DNA of 64,000 bases from assembly GCA_022712895.1 (NCBI GenBank), contig JAFLJS010000028.1:1-64000 (forward strand). The letters are read 5' to 3'. Made by a program: the position numbers and the translations under genes. The notes under the pieces are model-generated. The model saw only the letters and a list, made by a program, of their open reading frames with translations, ran no database searches and had not been told where the DNA came from. This stretch comes from Desulfocapsa sp. GTDB lineage: Bacteria > Desulfobacterota > Desulfobulbia > Desulfobulbales > Desulfocapsaceae. Shown in pieces: positions 21,246 to 31,386 of this stretch. How positions within the stretch are numbered: position 1 is the first letter of the stretch; the number at the start of each line of letters is the position of its first letter.

Positions 21246-22058
21246 TTACCGTTCATCATCGGTGCTAACACGCCTCACTCTCGGAACATGTTTGTAGTAT
21301 ATCTTGTCCACAGTGCCATCGTCTTTCATTTCCCGAATAACCTGATTGATCTCGTTTGAATAGTTCATAAGCCCCGATGACTTTGCTATAGCCATCTGCA
21401 TGGGAGTGGTTCGTAAAGGTTTGGTTGCAGCTTCAAAGAAGCCATAAAACTCTTCACTATCACGTATCAACTTTGCTGCAACGACATCCAACACTGGTGT
21501 CAGATCTATTCTTCCAGCCTTCAACTTTCTCAGGTTGGTGGATATATCATTTACTGTTTCTATCTCCAAAGGGACTTGCTTTACAGCATCCTGAAACTCC
21601 TGCGAATACTTGGCACCTGCAACCAGCCCTATGGTATACCCTTTCAGATCAGAAAAACTCTCCCACGATATCTTCTCCCCACTTCTGTGGTAGAAGTTGA
21701 TTTTATTCACGAAAAAAGCTTCAGGAAAATAGGCGTATTGTTCACGGTCAGTTGTTTTCACAGTGAGCATTAAGGCATCCGCCTTATTGTTTTTCACCAT
21801 AAAAATGCAACGTTTCCATGGATACAGTTCCAGCCGAACTGGCTGGCCAACACGCGCAAACAACTCATGCATCAGCTCTACAACAAGTCCCTGCTCGGCA
21901 GTATCTCCAGCTTGCCCCACAGTATAGGGAGGCCAGGGATCTTCAACCAGCAGGAAGGGAGTATCGGTAGCTGCCAGCATTTGGCTCACACTGACAAGTG
22001 ACAGAAAAAATAAAAACAAGAAGAAGGGTACTATCTGAAAATAGGATAATCGGCGCAT
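21246..22058 (-). CDS. Periplasmic solute-binding protein, family 3-like
   Basis: 270 residues with a signal peptide (hydrophobic to about residue 30, ...MLAATD) and a type II periplasmic binding fold: PWPPYTVGQAGDTAEQGLVVELMHEL, then ALMLTVKTTDREQYAYFPEAF, SDLKGYTIGLVAGAKYSQEF and a C-terminal NQVIREMKDDGTVDKIYYKH. These are hallmarks of the SBP_bac_3 group that binds polar amino acids. No permease or ATPase gene is adjacent, as often seen for orphan members in environmental Proteobacteria. The ligand cannot be told from sequence. Confidence 0.85.
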   Translation of the reverse strand: MRRLSYFQIVPFFLFLFFLSLVSVSQMLAATDTPFLLVEDPWPPYTVGQAGDTAEQGLVVELMHELFARVGQPVRLELYPWKRCIFMVKNNKADALMLTVKTTDREQYAYFPEAFFVNKINFYHRSGEKISWESFSDLKGYTIGLVAGAKYSQEFQDAVKQVPLEIETVNDISTNLRKLKAGRIDLTPVLDVVAAKLIRDSEEFYGFFEAATKPLRTTPMQMAIAKSSGLMNYSNEINQVIREMKDDGTVDKIYYKHVPRVRRVSTDDER

Positions 22059-22148
22059 CGTTCCTCTCTAGTGGAAATAGTTATACTTATCTAAGCATTT
22101 TAACTATACGCCAAGAGGCTGTGTTAGGCAAATCGTGTAGAAGAAAAT

Positions 22149-23372
22149 CTATTTATTCTGGAGAATCTTTATTGTCTCACGCTCAAACTTGGCGACCAAG
22201 GGATTATAGCGTGATAGATGTTCAAGGGTTTCCCGAAAATTATTGCCTAAGAAACCATCACGGCCAGAGACGGTAAAACCGGCCAGAGCATGGGTAATTG
22301 CATTAAAGGCGGCAGAAACTGCCACATTACCGCGCATGGAACAGGAACCTTTTGCACCGTCACAAAAGCCACCACCGATGGCAGAGACAAAATTATTATA
22401 GGAACCATCGAAAAGATCAAGGCGATCTTTCAAATAGAGTATTCCGCCAATTACTCCTGCACCAGCTGCATACTGCGCGCCACATACCGAGGATACTTCG
22501 CCAAAACGTGACGTTATAATATTCGTCAGCAAAATAGACATGAGTACTGCCCTAATCTCTTTCTCTTCCCCCATGGTGCTCTCCCGTGCTTTGGCAACAA
22601 CGGGAACCATGCAAGTGATGCCCTTATTGCCGGAGCCCGCACAACTCATCACCGGAATAGGATCACCATTCATTCGAGCATAAATGGCTCCCATAACCAG
22701 ATTTTCAAGGCCAGTGTTCACAGCCTCTACATATTTTTTCCCGTGCAGTGCCGCTGCCATATTGTAGGCAATGCCCTGTCGTACGGTCAGCCGTAGTTCA
22801 CTATCTTGATACAATTCATCAATCACAACTGACCAGTTCTGTGCGTCAAAAAGTTCATCACCAAAGGCATTAGCACTCTTTTTCTGCTCTTCATTGGAGT
22901 TATCAAATGCAACAGGCTCCCCGTTCACCTGCAAAAGATCAATACGGGTATGACCTGAACGAATTCGTGCCTCTACAGAATTGTTCTTTCCCCGGGCAGT
23001 GATATGAATCAACAAACCATCCGTGTCGATGAGTTCTACCTCGATCAGCCCTGCAGCGTGTACCTGGTCTGCACGTGAGAGCGCATCTGCATCGAGGCCT
23101 GCAAAAATGGACAATCTGTTTTCAGGGCAGGCCATAACCAACCCCAGGATCAATGCCCACTCAGCACCTCGCCTGTCGCCCCCTCCTGGAATTCCGGCAG
23201 CGAAGGCATTTTTATAAGTCCGTTGATCAATGGTTAAATGAAGTTCAACAGAAGGTTCAGTCAGATACTTTCCTATAAAACTTGCGCAATAGGCTATGGC
23301 TGCAGGTTCCGTGCAGCCGGAAGTAACTTCTAGAGAACCTAAAATTGTCTTTATCAGGGTTTCCATATTCAA
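22149..23372 (-). CDS. CyuA/YhaM-type (UPF0597) protein, probable L-cysteine desulfidase or serine dehydratase-like
   Basis: 407 residues. Similar to the UPF0597/CyuA family, which is related to the alpha chain of iron-sulfur L-serine dehydratase; members degrade L-cysteine to pyruvate, ammonia and sulfide. The family signature GCTEPAAIAYC is at residues 19-29 and the conserved Cys/Gly motifs are present: MSCAGSGNKGI, VCGAQYAAGAGVIGG and GFCDGAKGSCSMRG. These Cys residues are the candidate ligands of a [4Fe-4S] cluster. It lies 21 bases downstream of trpS. Cysteine desulfidation would fit a sulfur-metabolising organism, but the substrate is assigned by family only. Confidence 0.85.
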   Translation of the reverse strand: MNMETLIKTILGSLEVTSGCTEPAAIAYCASFIGKYLTEPSVELHLTIDQRTYKNAFAAGIPGGGDRRGAEWALILGLVMACPENRLSIFAGLDADALSRADQVHAAGLIEVELIDTDGLLIHITARGKNNSVEARIRSGHTRIDLLQVNGEPVAFDNSNEEQKKSANAFGDELFDAQNWSVVIDELYQDSELRLTVRQGIAYNMAAALHGKKYVEAVNTGLENLVMGAIYARMNGDPIPVMSCAGSGNKGITCMVPVVAKARESTMGEEKEIRAVLMSILLTNIITSRFGEVSSVCGAQYAAGAGVIGGILYLKDRLDLFDGSYNNFVSAIGGGFCDGAKGSCSMRGNVAVSAAFNAITHALAGFTVSGRDGFLGNNFRETLEHLSRYNPLVAKFERETIKILQNK

Positions 23373-23393
23373 TCACAAGTAGACATCACAGAT

Positions 23394-24359
23394 CTAGTAT
23401 TTCAAACCAACCCGGTCACGTACCAGATCAAGGGTAACTGTAGCCTTTTCACGTGCTTTTTCGGCACCATTTCGCAAGATCACCCGTAACATTTCTGGGT
23501 CTGCCAGAAACTCAGCTTTTTTCCTTCTGGCATCAGTATAATAGTCACTTATCAGCTCAAGCAGTTCCAACTTTATATACCCGTAAGCAGCACCTCCATT
23601 AACATACAGATCACGAACTTCCTGTAGACGTTCAGGAGTGGCAAAGAGTTTGAGCATGGCATACAGATTACAGGCATCCGGATCTTTTGGATCTTCAACA
23701 GGAGTGGCATCAGTGGCTATGGACATCACCTTTTTCTTCAGTTGTTTTCCTTCAAGAAAGATTGGGATGGTATTACCATAGGATTTGGACATCTTCTGGC
23801 CGTCAAGCCCTGGAACAGTGGCTGTAATATCGCCAATGGCAGGCTCTGGAACGGTAAATGTCTCACCAAAAGTATTATTAAATTTCTGAGCTATATCCCT
23901 TGCCACCTCAAGGTGTTGTTTCTGATCCTTACCGACAGGCACCTGATCAGCCTGATAGAGTAAAATATCTGCTGCCATCAATACCGGATAGGAGAAAAGT
24001 CCATGGCTGGCATCGATACCTTTTGCAACTTTATCTTTATAAGAATGGCAACGCTCCATCAGTCCCATAGGCGTGACAGTGGAGAGTATCCATGCAAGTT
24101 CACACACTTCCGGCACATCGGACTGTGCCCAGAAGGTACATTTTTCAGGGTCAAGACCAAGTGCCAGAAAATCCGCGGCAGCCTCAAGGGTTCCCGCTGC
24201 AAGTCTCTCTCTGTCATGCACAGAGGTAAGGGCATGTAGATCAACAATAAAAACATAGAGATCTGAATTTTCCATGCGAGAAATCATGGTTTTCATCATT
24301 CCAAAATAGTTGCCGATATGGAGTTTGCCTGAGGGTTGGATTCCAGATAATATTTTCAT
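23394..24359 (-). CDS. trpS: Tryptophanyl-tRNA synthetase
   Basis: 321 residues, the usual length for the compact bacterial enzyme. Class I signature motifs: SGIQPSGKLHIGNYFGMM (HIGH-like) and KMSKS in GLDGQKMSKSYGNTI. It charges tRNA-Trp with tryptophan in the cytoplasm. It follows dnaK after a terminator hairpin, so it probably has its own promoter in 24360-24460, and it is followed closely by the CyuA-like gene. Confidence 0.97.
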   Translation of the reverse strand: MKILSGIQPSGKLHIGNYFGMMKTMISRMENSDLYVFIVDLHALTSVHDRERLAAGTLEAAADFLALGLDPEKCTFWAQSDVPEVCELAWILSTVTPMGLMERCHSYKDKVAKGIDASHGLFSYPVLMAADILLYQADQVPVGKDQKQHLEVARDIAQKFNNTFGETFTVPEPAIGDITATVPGLDGQKMSKSYGNTIPIFLEGKQLKKKVMSIATDATPVEDPKDPDACNLYAMLKLFATPERLQEVRDLYVNGGAAYGYIKLELLELISDYYTDARRKKAEFLADPEMLRVILRNGAEKAREKATVTLDLVRDRVGLKY

Positions 24360-24461
24360 AAGTGTACTTATTGGTTATATTTTTTCAGTTTCAGCCAGTA
24401 GACGAAAACAGTATTTAAGCCCTCATCCCAGCCCCGACAACACTACTCCAGGTAAAAACGA

Positions 24462-24497
24462 AAAAAAAGGGGAATCCGAATCAGATTCGAATTCCCC
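24462..24497 (-). terminator. Rho-independent terminator after dnaK
   Basis: On the minus strand a 14-bp stem with one mismatch (arms 24484-24497 and 24469-24482) is followed by TTTTTTTTC. It lies 26 bases past the dnaK stop and separates it from trpS. Confidence 0.88.
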
Positions 24498-24523
24498 CCT
24501 TCTACTTTACGCTTAAAACAGGA

Positions 24524-26446
24524 TTACTTTTTATCGTCTTCCTTTACTTCTTCAAAGTCTGCATCAACAACATCGTCATCCTGCTGTTCTGTATCTGCAG
24601 CTCCGGCAGCACCAGCACCTGCACCGGGTGCACCTTCTTGAGAGGCATTGGCATACATCATTTCAGCCAATTTATGAGATACTTTCGTCAGCTCTTCAAT
24701 GGCCGCATTGATGGCTGCAGTATCATCACCTTCTATGGTTTTTTTAACGTTTTCAATCTCTTTTTCCACACTGGCTTTCGTCTCTTCATCAACCTTATCA
24801 CCAAGATCTTTCAGTGATTTTCCGGAAGCATGAACCAGGCCGTCAGCATTGTTGCGGGCATCGACAAGTTCCTTACGTTTCTTGTCTTCCTCAGCATGCT
24901 CCTCAGCATCTTGCTTCATTTTCTCGATCTCATCCTCAGACAGACCGGAAGAGGCTGTGATACGAATGGACTGCTCTTTATTTGTTCCCATATCTTTTGC
25001 GGAAACATTCAAGATACCGTTGGCATCAAGATCAAAGGATACTTCAATCTGAGGAACACCACGAGACGCTGGTGGCAGATCCGTCAGCTCAAAGCGACCA
25101 ATTGTTTTATTGTCGGCAGCCATCTCACGCTCACCCTGAAGGACGTGAATGGAAACAGCGGGCTGATTATCCGCAGCTGTTGAGAACACCTGGCTCTTTT
25201 TGGTTGGAACCGTGGTGTTTTTATCAATAAGCTTTGTAGTTACCCCACCCAGAGTTTCAATACCAAGGGACAGAGGAGTTACATCAAGAAGTAGAACATC
25301 TTTCACATCACCCTGTAAAACACCGCCCTGAATAGCAGCACCAATGGCTACAACTTCATCAGGATTCACACCTTTATGAGGTTCCTTACCAAAAATTTCC
25401 TTTACCTTTTCCTGTACTTTGGGCATACGACTCATGCCACCAACCAGAATGACCTCATCAATATCAGATGCGGAAAGTCCTGCATCTTTTAATGCAGTCT
25501 CGCAAGGCCCAACGGTACGTTCAACAAGATCCTCAACCAGAGCCTCATACTTTGCACGGCTCAATTTAATATTGAGATGTTTAGGACCGGATGCATCAGC
25601 AGTAATAAAGGGCAGATTAATATCGGTTTCCGTAGTGCTGGAAAGCTCCATTTTGGCCTTCTCACCTTCTTCTTTCAGGCGCTGAAGTGCCATTTTATCG
25701 CCACGAAGATCTATTCCCTGCTCTCTCTTAAACTCATCAGCCAGCCAGTTAACGATACGCATATCAAAGTCTTCACCGCCAAGGAATGTATCACCATTGG
25801 TGGATTTTACTTCAAAGACGCCATCGCCAATCTCAAGGATAGATACATCAAAAGTACCACCACCAAGATCAAATACAGCTATTTTTTCCTCGCCTTTCTT
25901 ATCAAGTCCGTAAGCAAGAGATGCAGCAGTTGGCTCGTTAATAATACGCTGCACATTAAGCCCTGCAATCTTGCCGGCATCTTTAGTAGCCTGACGCTGT
26001 GCATCATTAAAGTATGCAGGTACCGTAACAACGGCGTCGGTAACTTCTTCGCCAAGGTACTCTTCAGCAGTCTTTTTCATCTTGCCAAGAATCATGGCAG
26101 AAATTTCTGCAGGAGTGTAGCTTTTGCCTTCAACTTCAATGGCAGCACTTCCGCCTTTGCCTTCAACAATTTCAAAAGGGCTGACTTCAATAGATTTTTG
26201 AACTTCAGCATCGCTGAAATTACGCCCAATAAGACGCTTAATGGCATACAAAGTACGCTCTGGATTAGTAACGGCCTGGCGTTTTGCCACCTGCCCGACC
26301 AGACGTTCATTGCCATCCGTAAACGCTACAATTGATGGTGTTGTACGATTCCCTTCCGCATTGGCTATAACGGTGGGATCGCCACCTTCCATGATTGCCA
26401 CACATGAATTTGTGGTTCCCAGATCAATTCCGATTATCTTTCCCAT
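24524..26446 (-). CDS. dnaK: Chaperone protein DnaK (Hsp70)
   Basis: 640 residues, full length. ATPase domain with [48 protein letters not shown] and [15 protein letters not shown]; substrate-binding domain from about residue 390 ([14 protein letters not shown]); C-terminal lid and a tail rich in Gly/Ala ending in acidic residues ([18 protein letters not shown]). It works with GrpE, encoded 122 bases upstream, and DnaJ, which is not in the window. Confidence 0.99.
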   Translation of the reverse strand: MGKIIGIDLGTTNSCVAIMEGGDPTVIANAEGNRTTPSIVAFTDGNERLVGQVAKRQAVTNPERTLYAIKRLIGRNFSDAEVQKSIEVSPFEIVEGKGGSAAIEVEGKSYTPAEISAMILGKMKKTAEEYLGEEVTDAVVTVPAYFNDAQRQATKDAGKIAGLNVQRIINEPTAASLAYGLDKKGEEKIAVFDLGGGTFDVSILEIGDGVFEVKSTNGDTFLGGEDFDMRIVNWLADEFKREQGIDLRGDKMALQRLKEEGEKAKMELSSTTETDINLPFITADASGPKHLNIKLSRAKYEALVEDLVERTVGPCETALKDAGLSASDIDEVILVGGMSRMPKVQEKVKEIFGKEPHKGVNPDEVVAIGAAIQGGVLQGDVKDVLLLDVTPLSLGIETLGGVTTKLIDKNTTVPTKKSQVFSTAADNQPAVSIHVLQGEREMAADNKTIGRFELTDLPPASRGVPQIEVSFDLDANGILNVSAKDMGTNKEQSIRITASSGLSEDEIEKMKQDAEEHAEEDKKRKELVDARNNADGLVHASGKSLKDLGDKVDEETKASVEKEIENVKKTIEGDDTAAINAAIEELTKVSHKLAEMMYANASQEGAPGAGAGAAGAADTEQQDDDVVDADFEEVKEDDKK

Positions 26447-26568
26447 GATAGTTTCTCCCTATATCGTAATTCAAAACCATTCGGATATGCCGGATGGTGT
26501 ATTTTCATTTTTGAGTAGATTTTTTATTCGTTACAACACTTGCTACAGTGCTCACTATCCACCATTTG

Positions 26569-27153
26569 TCAAGCACCTGATGAAACAATTACCTTCGCGG
26601 CACGTAGTAATCTATCTTTGTACTGGTACCCCTTCTCAAACTCACTAAGCACATGGTTGGCTGGCACAGTATCACTGGCTTCCATGGTCAAGGCTTCCTG
26701 GGTCACCGGGTCAAATGGCTCACCCACACTACCAATGGTAGTAACCTCAAATTTTTCAAGACTTGTGAGCAAACTTTTCAGGGTCAACTGTACGCCTTCA
26801 AGAAGAGAGGCCAGAGCCTGTTCAGACTCGACATCTTTTGACTCACCCTGAGCAATAGCACGTTCAAGGTTGTCAACGGTGGGTAACATATCACGTAAAA
26901 TTGGCTCGCCTGCATATTTCAAAGCGTTGCTTTTTTCTCGCATCATTCGTTTTTTGTAATTCTCAAATTCTGCGGCAATACGCATAACCTGATCTTTCTG
27001 CGCTACAAGCTCTTCTTTTGTGGTTTCAAGCTCATCAACAGGTTCAACAGCCACCTCTTCTTTATCGCTTTCAGCTGCTTCTACTTCAGGCAAATCGTCC
27101 CCGATGGATTCAACATCTTCAAGAATCTCTTCTTTACTCTTTTTTTCGCTCAC
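26569..27153 (-). CDS. grpE: Nucleotide exchange factor GrpE
   Basis: About 194 residues. Releases ADP from DnaK. An acidic N terminus is followed by a long coiled coil (EELVAQKDQVMRIAAEFENYKKRM) and the beta domain (LLTSLEKFEVTTIG, GEPFDPVTQEAL, LSEFEKGYQYKDRLLRAAKVIVS). The start is chosen as GTG 27153 because GGAGG sits five to six bases upstream; an ATG at 27171 would add MYMEER but places the ribosome binding site inside the gene. It forms a grpE-dnaK pair; no hrcA or CIRCE element was found upstream. Confidence 0.96.
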   Translation of the reverse strand: MSEKKSKEEILEDVESIGDDLPEVEAAESDKEEVAVEPVDELETTKEELVAQKDQVMRIAAEFENYKKRMMREKSNALKYAGEPILRDMLPTVDNLERAIAQGESKDVESEQALASLLEGVQLTLKSLLTSLEKFEVTTIGSVGEPFDPVTQEALTMEASDTVPANHVLSEFEKGYQYKDRLLRAAKVIVSSGA

Positions 27154-27188
27154 TCTTTCCTCCATATACATATATATTTTGGCAACAG

Positions 27189-27217
27189 TTTATAGCCAAA
27201 GTTTTTTCTTCATTCAA
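27189..27217 (-). promoter_or_regulatory. Sigma-70-like promoter for grpE-dnaK
   Basis: On the minus strand TTGAAT (27217-27212) and TATAAA (27194-27189) are 17 bases apart, about 36 bases before the GTG start of grpE. The -35 region reads CTTGAA, which also matches a sigma-32 -35 element, but no CCCCAT -10 is present. Confidence 0.65.
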
Positions 27218-27431
27218 GTTGTAGACAGACCGAACAATAAGGAGCCCTAATTCTCTTGTCAAGTTATGGCAATGCTTCTTTTTTGTCTTTCTTCTTGGAG
27301 AAAAAAACAATATAGTAACAGCAATCAGTTCTTGTTAAACCAACCGACAGTCACCCCGTCAGCAAGGCACTGCTTGCCTTTCCTGCCCTGTTACGCCGGG
27401 GCTGCAGCTATTCGAGTTACAGGAGAAAGAA

Positions 27432-28499
27432 ATGGATTTTGAACCAAAATGGATCGCTTGGGAAATAACCCGGCGTTGTAATTTAAAATGTGTCCACTGC
27501 AGATCGTCATCTGAACTTGAGGCAGTAGGACATCCGGACTTTTCCCTTGATGAGGCCAAACGTGTTATCGACGATATCACCTCCTACGCATCCCCGGTAA
27601 TGGTACTTTCCGGTGGAGAGCCACTGCTGCGTGAAGATGTGTTTGATATTGCCAAATATGGTGGTTCCAAGGGGCTGCGAATGTGCATCGCCACCAACGG
27701 CACTCTGGTAACCGACGATATCTGTAAAAAAATGAAAGACGCCGATATCAAGATGGTATCCTTGAGCCTTGACGGATCAAAAGCCGCCACCCACGATGAT
27801 TTTAGAAATCAGGAAGGAGCATTTGATGGTACAATGAACGCCATCAGACTCTTTAACGAATACAAGATACCATTTCTGGTAAACTCCTCCTTCACCATAC
27901 GTAACAGAAAAGAAATTCCTGAAATTTACGAACTGGTGAAGAGCCTGGGTGCCACCGCCTGGTATATGTTTATGATTGTACCCACAGGGCGTGGTGAAGA
28001 TATTATGGAAGAACTTATTCCAATTGATCTGTACGATGAGATTCTTGAGTGGCATTACGAAATTGAGAAGAACGACGATGAGCTTCTCACCCGTCCAACC
28101 TGTGCACCACACTACTACCGAATTGTCCGGGAAAAGGCCAAAGCGGAAAACAGTTCTTTTAAACGCAGAAACCTGAAATTTTCAACAGGAGGCTCAAAGG
28201 GATGTCTTGCCGGACAACTCATCTGCCTCATTGATGTTGATCTGGATGTACTGCCCTGCAGTTACTTTCCAAAATCTGCTGGTAATCTTGGCAAACAATC
28301 CTTCAAAGATGTGTGGGAGAATTCCTCCCTATTCCATGAGATGCGCGATTTTAAGGGTTACAAGGATAATTGCGGATCATGTGAATATGTCAATGTTTGT
28401 GGCGGATGCCGGGCACGTGCCTATGCCATGACTGGAGACTACCTGGCTCAAGAGCCATTTTGTAATTATATTCCGCGTAAAATTGCGGAAAAACAATAA
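27432..28499 (+). CDS. ahbD: Radical SAM/SPASM heme-biosynthesis protein (AhbD/NirJ family)
   Basis: 355 residues. Radical SAM cluster CNLKCVHC (CX3CX2C) near residues 18-25, GGEP motif ([11 protein letters not shown]) and a C-terminal SPASM region with [18 protein letters not shown] plus further Cys (GCLAGQ, LPCSYFP). The [12 protein letters not shown] stretch is characteristic of the Ahb/NirJ heme family. AhbD converts iron-coproporphyrin III to heme b anaerobically; AhbC and NirJ act earlier in related paths, and the choice among them is from recalled motifs. Followed 21 bases later by hemE, which supports a tetrapyrrole role. A ribosome binding site (ACAGGAG) precedes the ATG. Confidence 0.72.
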   Translation: MDFEPKWIAWEITRRCNLKCVHCRSSSELEAVGHPDFSLDEAKRVIDDITSYASPVMVLSGGEPLLREDVFDIAKYGGSKGLRMCIATNGTLVTDDICKKMKDADIKMVSLSLDGSKAATHDDFRNQEGAFDGTMNAIRLFNEYKIPFLVNSSFTIRNRKEIPEIYELVKSLGATAWYMFMIVPTGRGEDIMEELIPIDLYDEILEWHYEIEKNDDELLTRPTCAPHYYRIVREKAKAENSSFKRRNLKFSTGGSKGCLAGQLICLIDVDLDVLPCSYFPKSAGNLGKQSFKDVWENSSLFHEMRDFKGYKDNCGSCEYVNVCGGCRARAYAMTGDYLAQEPFCNYIPRKIAEKQ

Positions 28500-28520
28500 A
28501 GACCAAGAGAGACACATTTT

Positions 28521-29543
28521 ATGAACGATACATTTTTAAAAGCCTGCCGTGGTGAAAAAACCGATTATACCCCTATCTGGATCATGCGTCAGGCTGGACG
28601 ATATTTACCTGAATATCAAAAGGTTCGGGGTAATGTGACATTTCTTGAGTTGTGTAAGACGCCTGAATTATGTGTGGAGGTAACCCTACAGCCAATCGAT
28701 ATCCTAGGCGTTGATGCAGCTATTCTTTTCTCGGACATCCTGATACCGCTGGAAGCCATGGGCGCTCCCCTTGAATTCCATGAAGGCCGTGGCCCGGTGT
28801 TCCCAGAACCCATAAAATGCCAGGCGGATCTTGATAAACTGATTATTCCTGATCCAGACGAGCATCTCGGCTTTGTTATGGAGACTATTCGTCTGCTTCG
28901 CAAAGAGTTAAACGTTCCACTTATTGGCTTTTCCGGTGCCCCATTTACCAATGCCACCTATCTTATTGAAGGCGGATCATCTAAAGTATTCTGGGAAACC
29001 AAGAAGATGATGTACACTGCTCCTGACCTTTTCCACAATATGATGCAAAAGATTACAGACTGCACCATCCTTTACTTGAAAGCTCAGGCTAAAGCAGGTG
29101 CACAGGCACTACAGATCTTTGATTCATGGGCTGGCATCCTTGCACCCTGTGATTTCAAAACATTTGCGTTGCCTTATGTGCAGGAGATTATCCGGGAGTT
29201 ACGTAAAGCAACAGATGTCCCTCTAATCTATTTCGCCAACAATGGTGCTACACTTCTCGAGTTGTCCGAGTCTTCGGGTGCTGACGTTCTTGGCCTTGAC
29301 TGGCGAATCAACATCGGGGATGCGGCAAAACGGGTTGGCAAGGTTGCTTTACAGGGAAATCTTGACCCGTTCTCTCTGCTGCTTCCCAAAGATAAGCTGA
29401 AAAAACGTATTGGGAACATTATCGAAGATGCCAAAGACACCCATGGCCACATCTTCAACCTTGGCCACGGAATCCATCAGTTCACTCCGCCTGAACAGGC
29501 CATTGCTGCAGTGGAATTCGTACACGAATTAAGTGGAAAATAA
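28521..29543 (+). CDS. hemE: Uroporphyrinogen III decarboxylase
   Basis: 340 residues, normal length. Decarboxylates the four acetate side chains of uroporphyrinogen III to give coproporphyrinogen III. The true HemE signature is present: PIWIMRQAGRYLPEYQKVRG near the N terminus and the catalytic Asp in ILFSDILIPLEAMG; also GFSGAPFTNATYLIEGG and FNLGHGIHQFTPPEQ. These separate it from the related methylcobamide methyltransferases. It sits between an Ahb-type radical SAM gene and an HD-domain gene whose start overlaps its end by 11 bases. Confidence 0.96.
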   Translation: MNDTFLKACRGEKTDYTPIWIMRQAGRYLPEYQKVRGNVTFLELCKTPELCVEVTLQPIDILGVDAAILFSDILIPLEAMGAPLEFHEGRGPVFPEPIKCQADLDKLIIPDPDEHLGFVMETIRLLRKELNVPLIGFSGAPFTNATYLIEGGSSKVFWETKKMMYTAPDLFHNMMQKITDCTILYLKAQAKAGAQALQIFDSWAGILAPCDFKTFALPYVQEIIRELRKATDVPLIYFANNGATLLELSESSGADVLGLDWRINIGDAAKRVGKVALQGNLDPFSLLLPKDKLKKRIGNIIEDAKDTHGHIFNLGHGIHQFTPPEQAIAAVEFVHELSGK

Positions 29544-30156
29544 AGTAACGATACAGAACAAAATGAATATCCCGTCCGTCCGGCAGTGTCTCCAGATTAT
29601 GACCGATGAAGAGATGCTGCCAAATATCCGAGCTCACTCGCTGATGGTAGCCCGAGTGGCCCACCTGCTCTTTTGTGAACTGAAGAAATCTCCTTTACAA
29701 GATATTCCTCTGCCTTCCGAGGAGCTGATTCTTTCCGGTGCTCTACTACACGATATCGCAAAGACTCCTTGTCTCACAAAAGGCTGTCATCATGCCAAAA
29801 AAGGCAGAGACTACTGTGCACAACACGGCTTTGAGGAAGTGGGAGAAGTGGTGCGGGAACACGTGTGGCTCTTTGATTTTTCACCTGAACGATATACAAG
29901 CGGTCACTTTTTTGCCAAAGAGCTAGTGTATTATGCAGATAAACGGGTACGACATGATACAGTCGTAGACCTTTCGGCCCGAAAAGAATATATCCTTGAA
30001 CGATACGGAAACAACGATCCAGAACGACACCGTTTAATCAAAGAGAACTTTGATAACTGTGAACAGCTGGAAACGTTTCTTTTTGCTGTTTTACTGGTGG
30101 AAGCTAATGATATCCAGGCTCTGGTAGAGCCTCATCAACTTCCGGGACTGGAATAG
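29533..30156 (+). CDS. HD-domain phosphohydrolase family protein
   Basis: 207 residues. HD fold with the metal motif: RAHSLMVARVAHL supplies the first His, LLHDIAKTPC the HD pair, and a later conserved GFEEVGEVVREHVW the remaining His. TKGCHHAKKGRDYCAQHG is a Cys/His-rich insertion. Such stand-alone HD proteins are phosphohydrolases or nucleotidases, but the substrate is not evident. The GTG start at 29533 overlaps hemE, implying coupled translation; an ATG at 29563 (MNIPSVRQC) is possible. Confidence 0.8.
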   Translation: MENKVTIQNKMNIPSVRQCLQIMTDEEMLPNIRAHSLMVARVAHLLFCELKKSPLQDIPLPSEELILSGALLHDIAKTPCLTKGCHHAKKGRDYCAQHGFEEVGEVVREHVWLFDFSPERYTSGHFFAKELVYYADKRVRHDTVVDLSARKEYILERYGNNDPERHRLIKENFDNCEQLETFLFAVLLVEANDIQALVEPHQLPGLE

Positions 30157-30159
30157 ACT

Positions 30160-31386
30160 CTACTTCCGTAAAACCTTTAGCAAATCCTGTGTAGCCTCTC
30201 CATCCACCACCAACCCATTTTTTTTCTGAAAGGCCTTAATTGACTTTTCAGTATTGGGGCCGATTCGGCCATCAATACCACCATCATAAAAACCTTTTTT
30301 ACTGAGTAATTCCTGAAGTTCAAACTTCTGTGTGCCGGAAAGTGATCCAGCAGGTCGTGGCCACGACTGAACCATTCCCGGTTTGCCTGCCAGTTTATCT
30401 GCAAGAAGCCCCACGGCAAGAGCGTAATAATCTGAGTTGTTATACCGTTTGAGCACAAAGAAGTTCTTTAACATCAGATAGCCAGGACCGGTATCACCAC
30501 CAATCATCTTAAGTTCGGCACTGTCCTCTAAAAGCCCAAACGCTGCCCCGCCAGGCCGTGAGAACCCAAGTTTCTGCCACTCCGCCAACGTTTTTGTTTC
30601 ACCCTTCATCCCTGCGCCATTTGCAGGAAGCTTGACCTCATATCCCCAGGGTTTTCCCGTGCGCCACTTATTTTTACGTAAGAGATTGGCCGCAGTTGCT
30701 AAAGCATCAGGAATAGAGTTCCAGATATCCCTGCGTCCATCCCCGTCAAAATCAATACCATATGCAAGAAAACTTGTGGGAATAAACTGGGTGTGCCCCA
30801 TGGCACCTGCCCAAGAGCCCATTAACTGTTCCAGCTCAACATCGCCCGCCTGCACAATTTGTAAAGTTGCAATAAGCTGAGATCTGCCAAACTTCTGCCT
30901 ACGTTTATCAGCATAGGCTATGGTAGCAAGGGCCCTTGGTACATAATGGAGCCTTGAGGTACGAAGCAGAGCAGCACCATAGCTTGTCTCCATGGACCAG
31001 ATTGCGAGTATCACTGAGGCCTCAATACCAAAACGTTTTTCAACACTTGCAAGAGTCTTTCCGTAAACTCCGGCCATAATAAGACCATCCAGTACGGAAA
31101 GAGGATTCACCCTGGCATCAAGGTAATCCCATATTTTACTTGTAAATTCTGCCTGGTAAGCAGCTTTTTCAAGTACTTTGGGATCCGGCTCTGTTACTGA
31201 GGCAAAAGCACGGTCATAGGTTTTACGACTGATTCCTTTTGCCGCAGCCTCGGTATAAAAACTTTCAAGAAACTCTTGGAACGACTGATGATCCACGGGA
31301 GCAGCAACTACTGCCCCAGAACAAGCGAATAGAAAAACAATACCAACCATCAACAGGCTGCCCAGCCATCGAGAAATGCTATTCAT
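30160..31386 (-). CDS. Lytic murein transglycosylase, MltB family, with peptidoglycan-binding domain
   Basis: 408 residues. An N-terminal signal sequence (hydrophobic to about residue 28) is followed by an MltB/SLT_2 catalytic domain (about 35-320) with the catalytic Glu in VILAIWSMETSYG and the conserved AMGHTQFIPTSFLAYGIDFDGDGRRD. The C-terminal PG_binding_1 domain (about 340-405) has FYDGGIDGRIGPNTEKSIKAF. It cleaves the glycan strands of peptidoglycan with anhydro-muramic acid formation. FACS near residue 22 is not a good lipobox, so it is probably soluble or loosely anchored. It is convergent with the HD gene, with four bases between stops. Confidence 0.93.
   Translation of the reverse strand: MNSISRWLGSLLMVGIVFLFACSGAVVAAPVDHQSFQEFLESFYTEAAAKGISRKTYDRAFASVTEPDPKVLEKAAYQAEFTSKIWDYLDARVNPLSVLDGLIMAGVYGKTLASVEKRFGIEASVILAIWSMETSYGAALLRTSRLHYVPRALATIAYADKRRQKFGRSQLIATLQIVQAGDVELEQLMGSWAGAMGHTQFIPTSFLAYGIDFDGDGRRDIWNSIPDALATAANLLRKNKWRTGKPWGYEVKLPANGAGMKGETKTLAEWQKLGFSRPGGAAFGLLEDSAELKMIGGDTGPGYLMLKNFFVLKRYNNSDYYALAVGLLADKLAGKPGMVQSWPRPAGSLSGTQKFELQELLSKKGFYDGGIDGRIGPNTEKSIKAFQKKNGLVVDGEATQDLLKVLRK

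Noticed and set aside
26447-27431. CIRCE/HrcA element near dnaK-grpE
   Set aside because: No TTAGCACTC-N9-GAGTGCTAA type inverted repeat was found.
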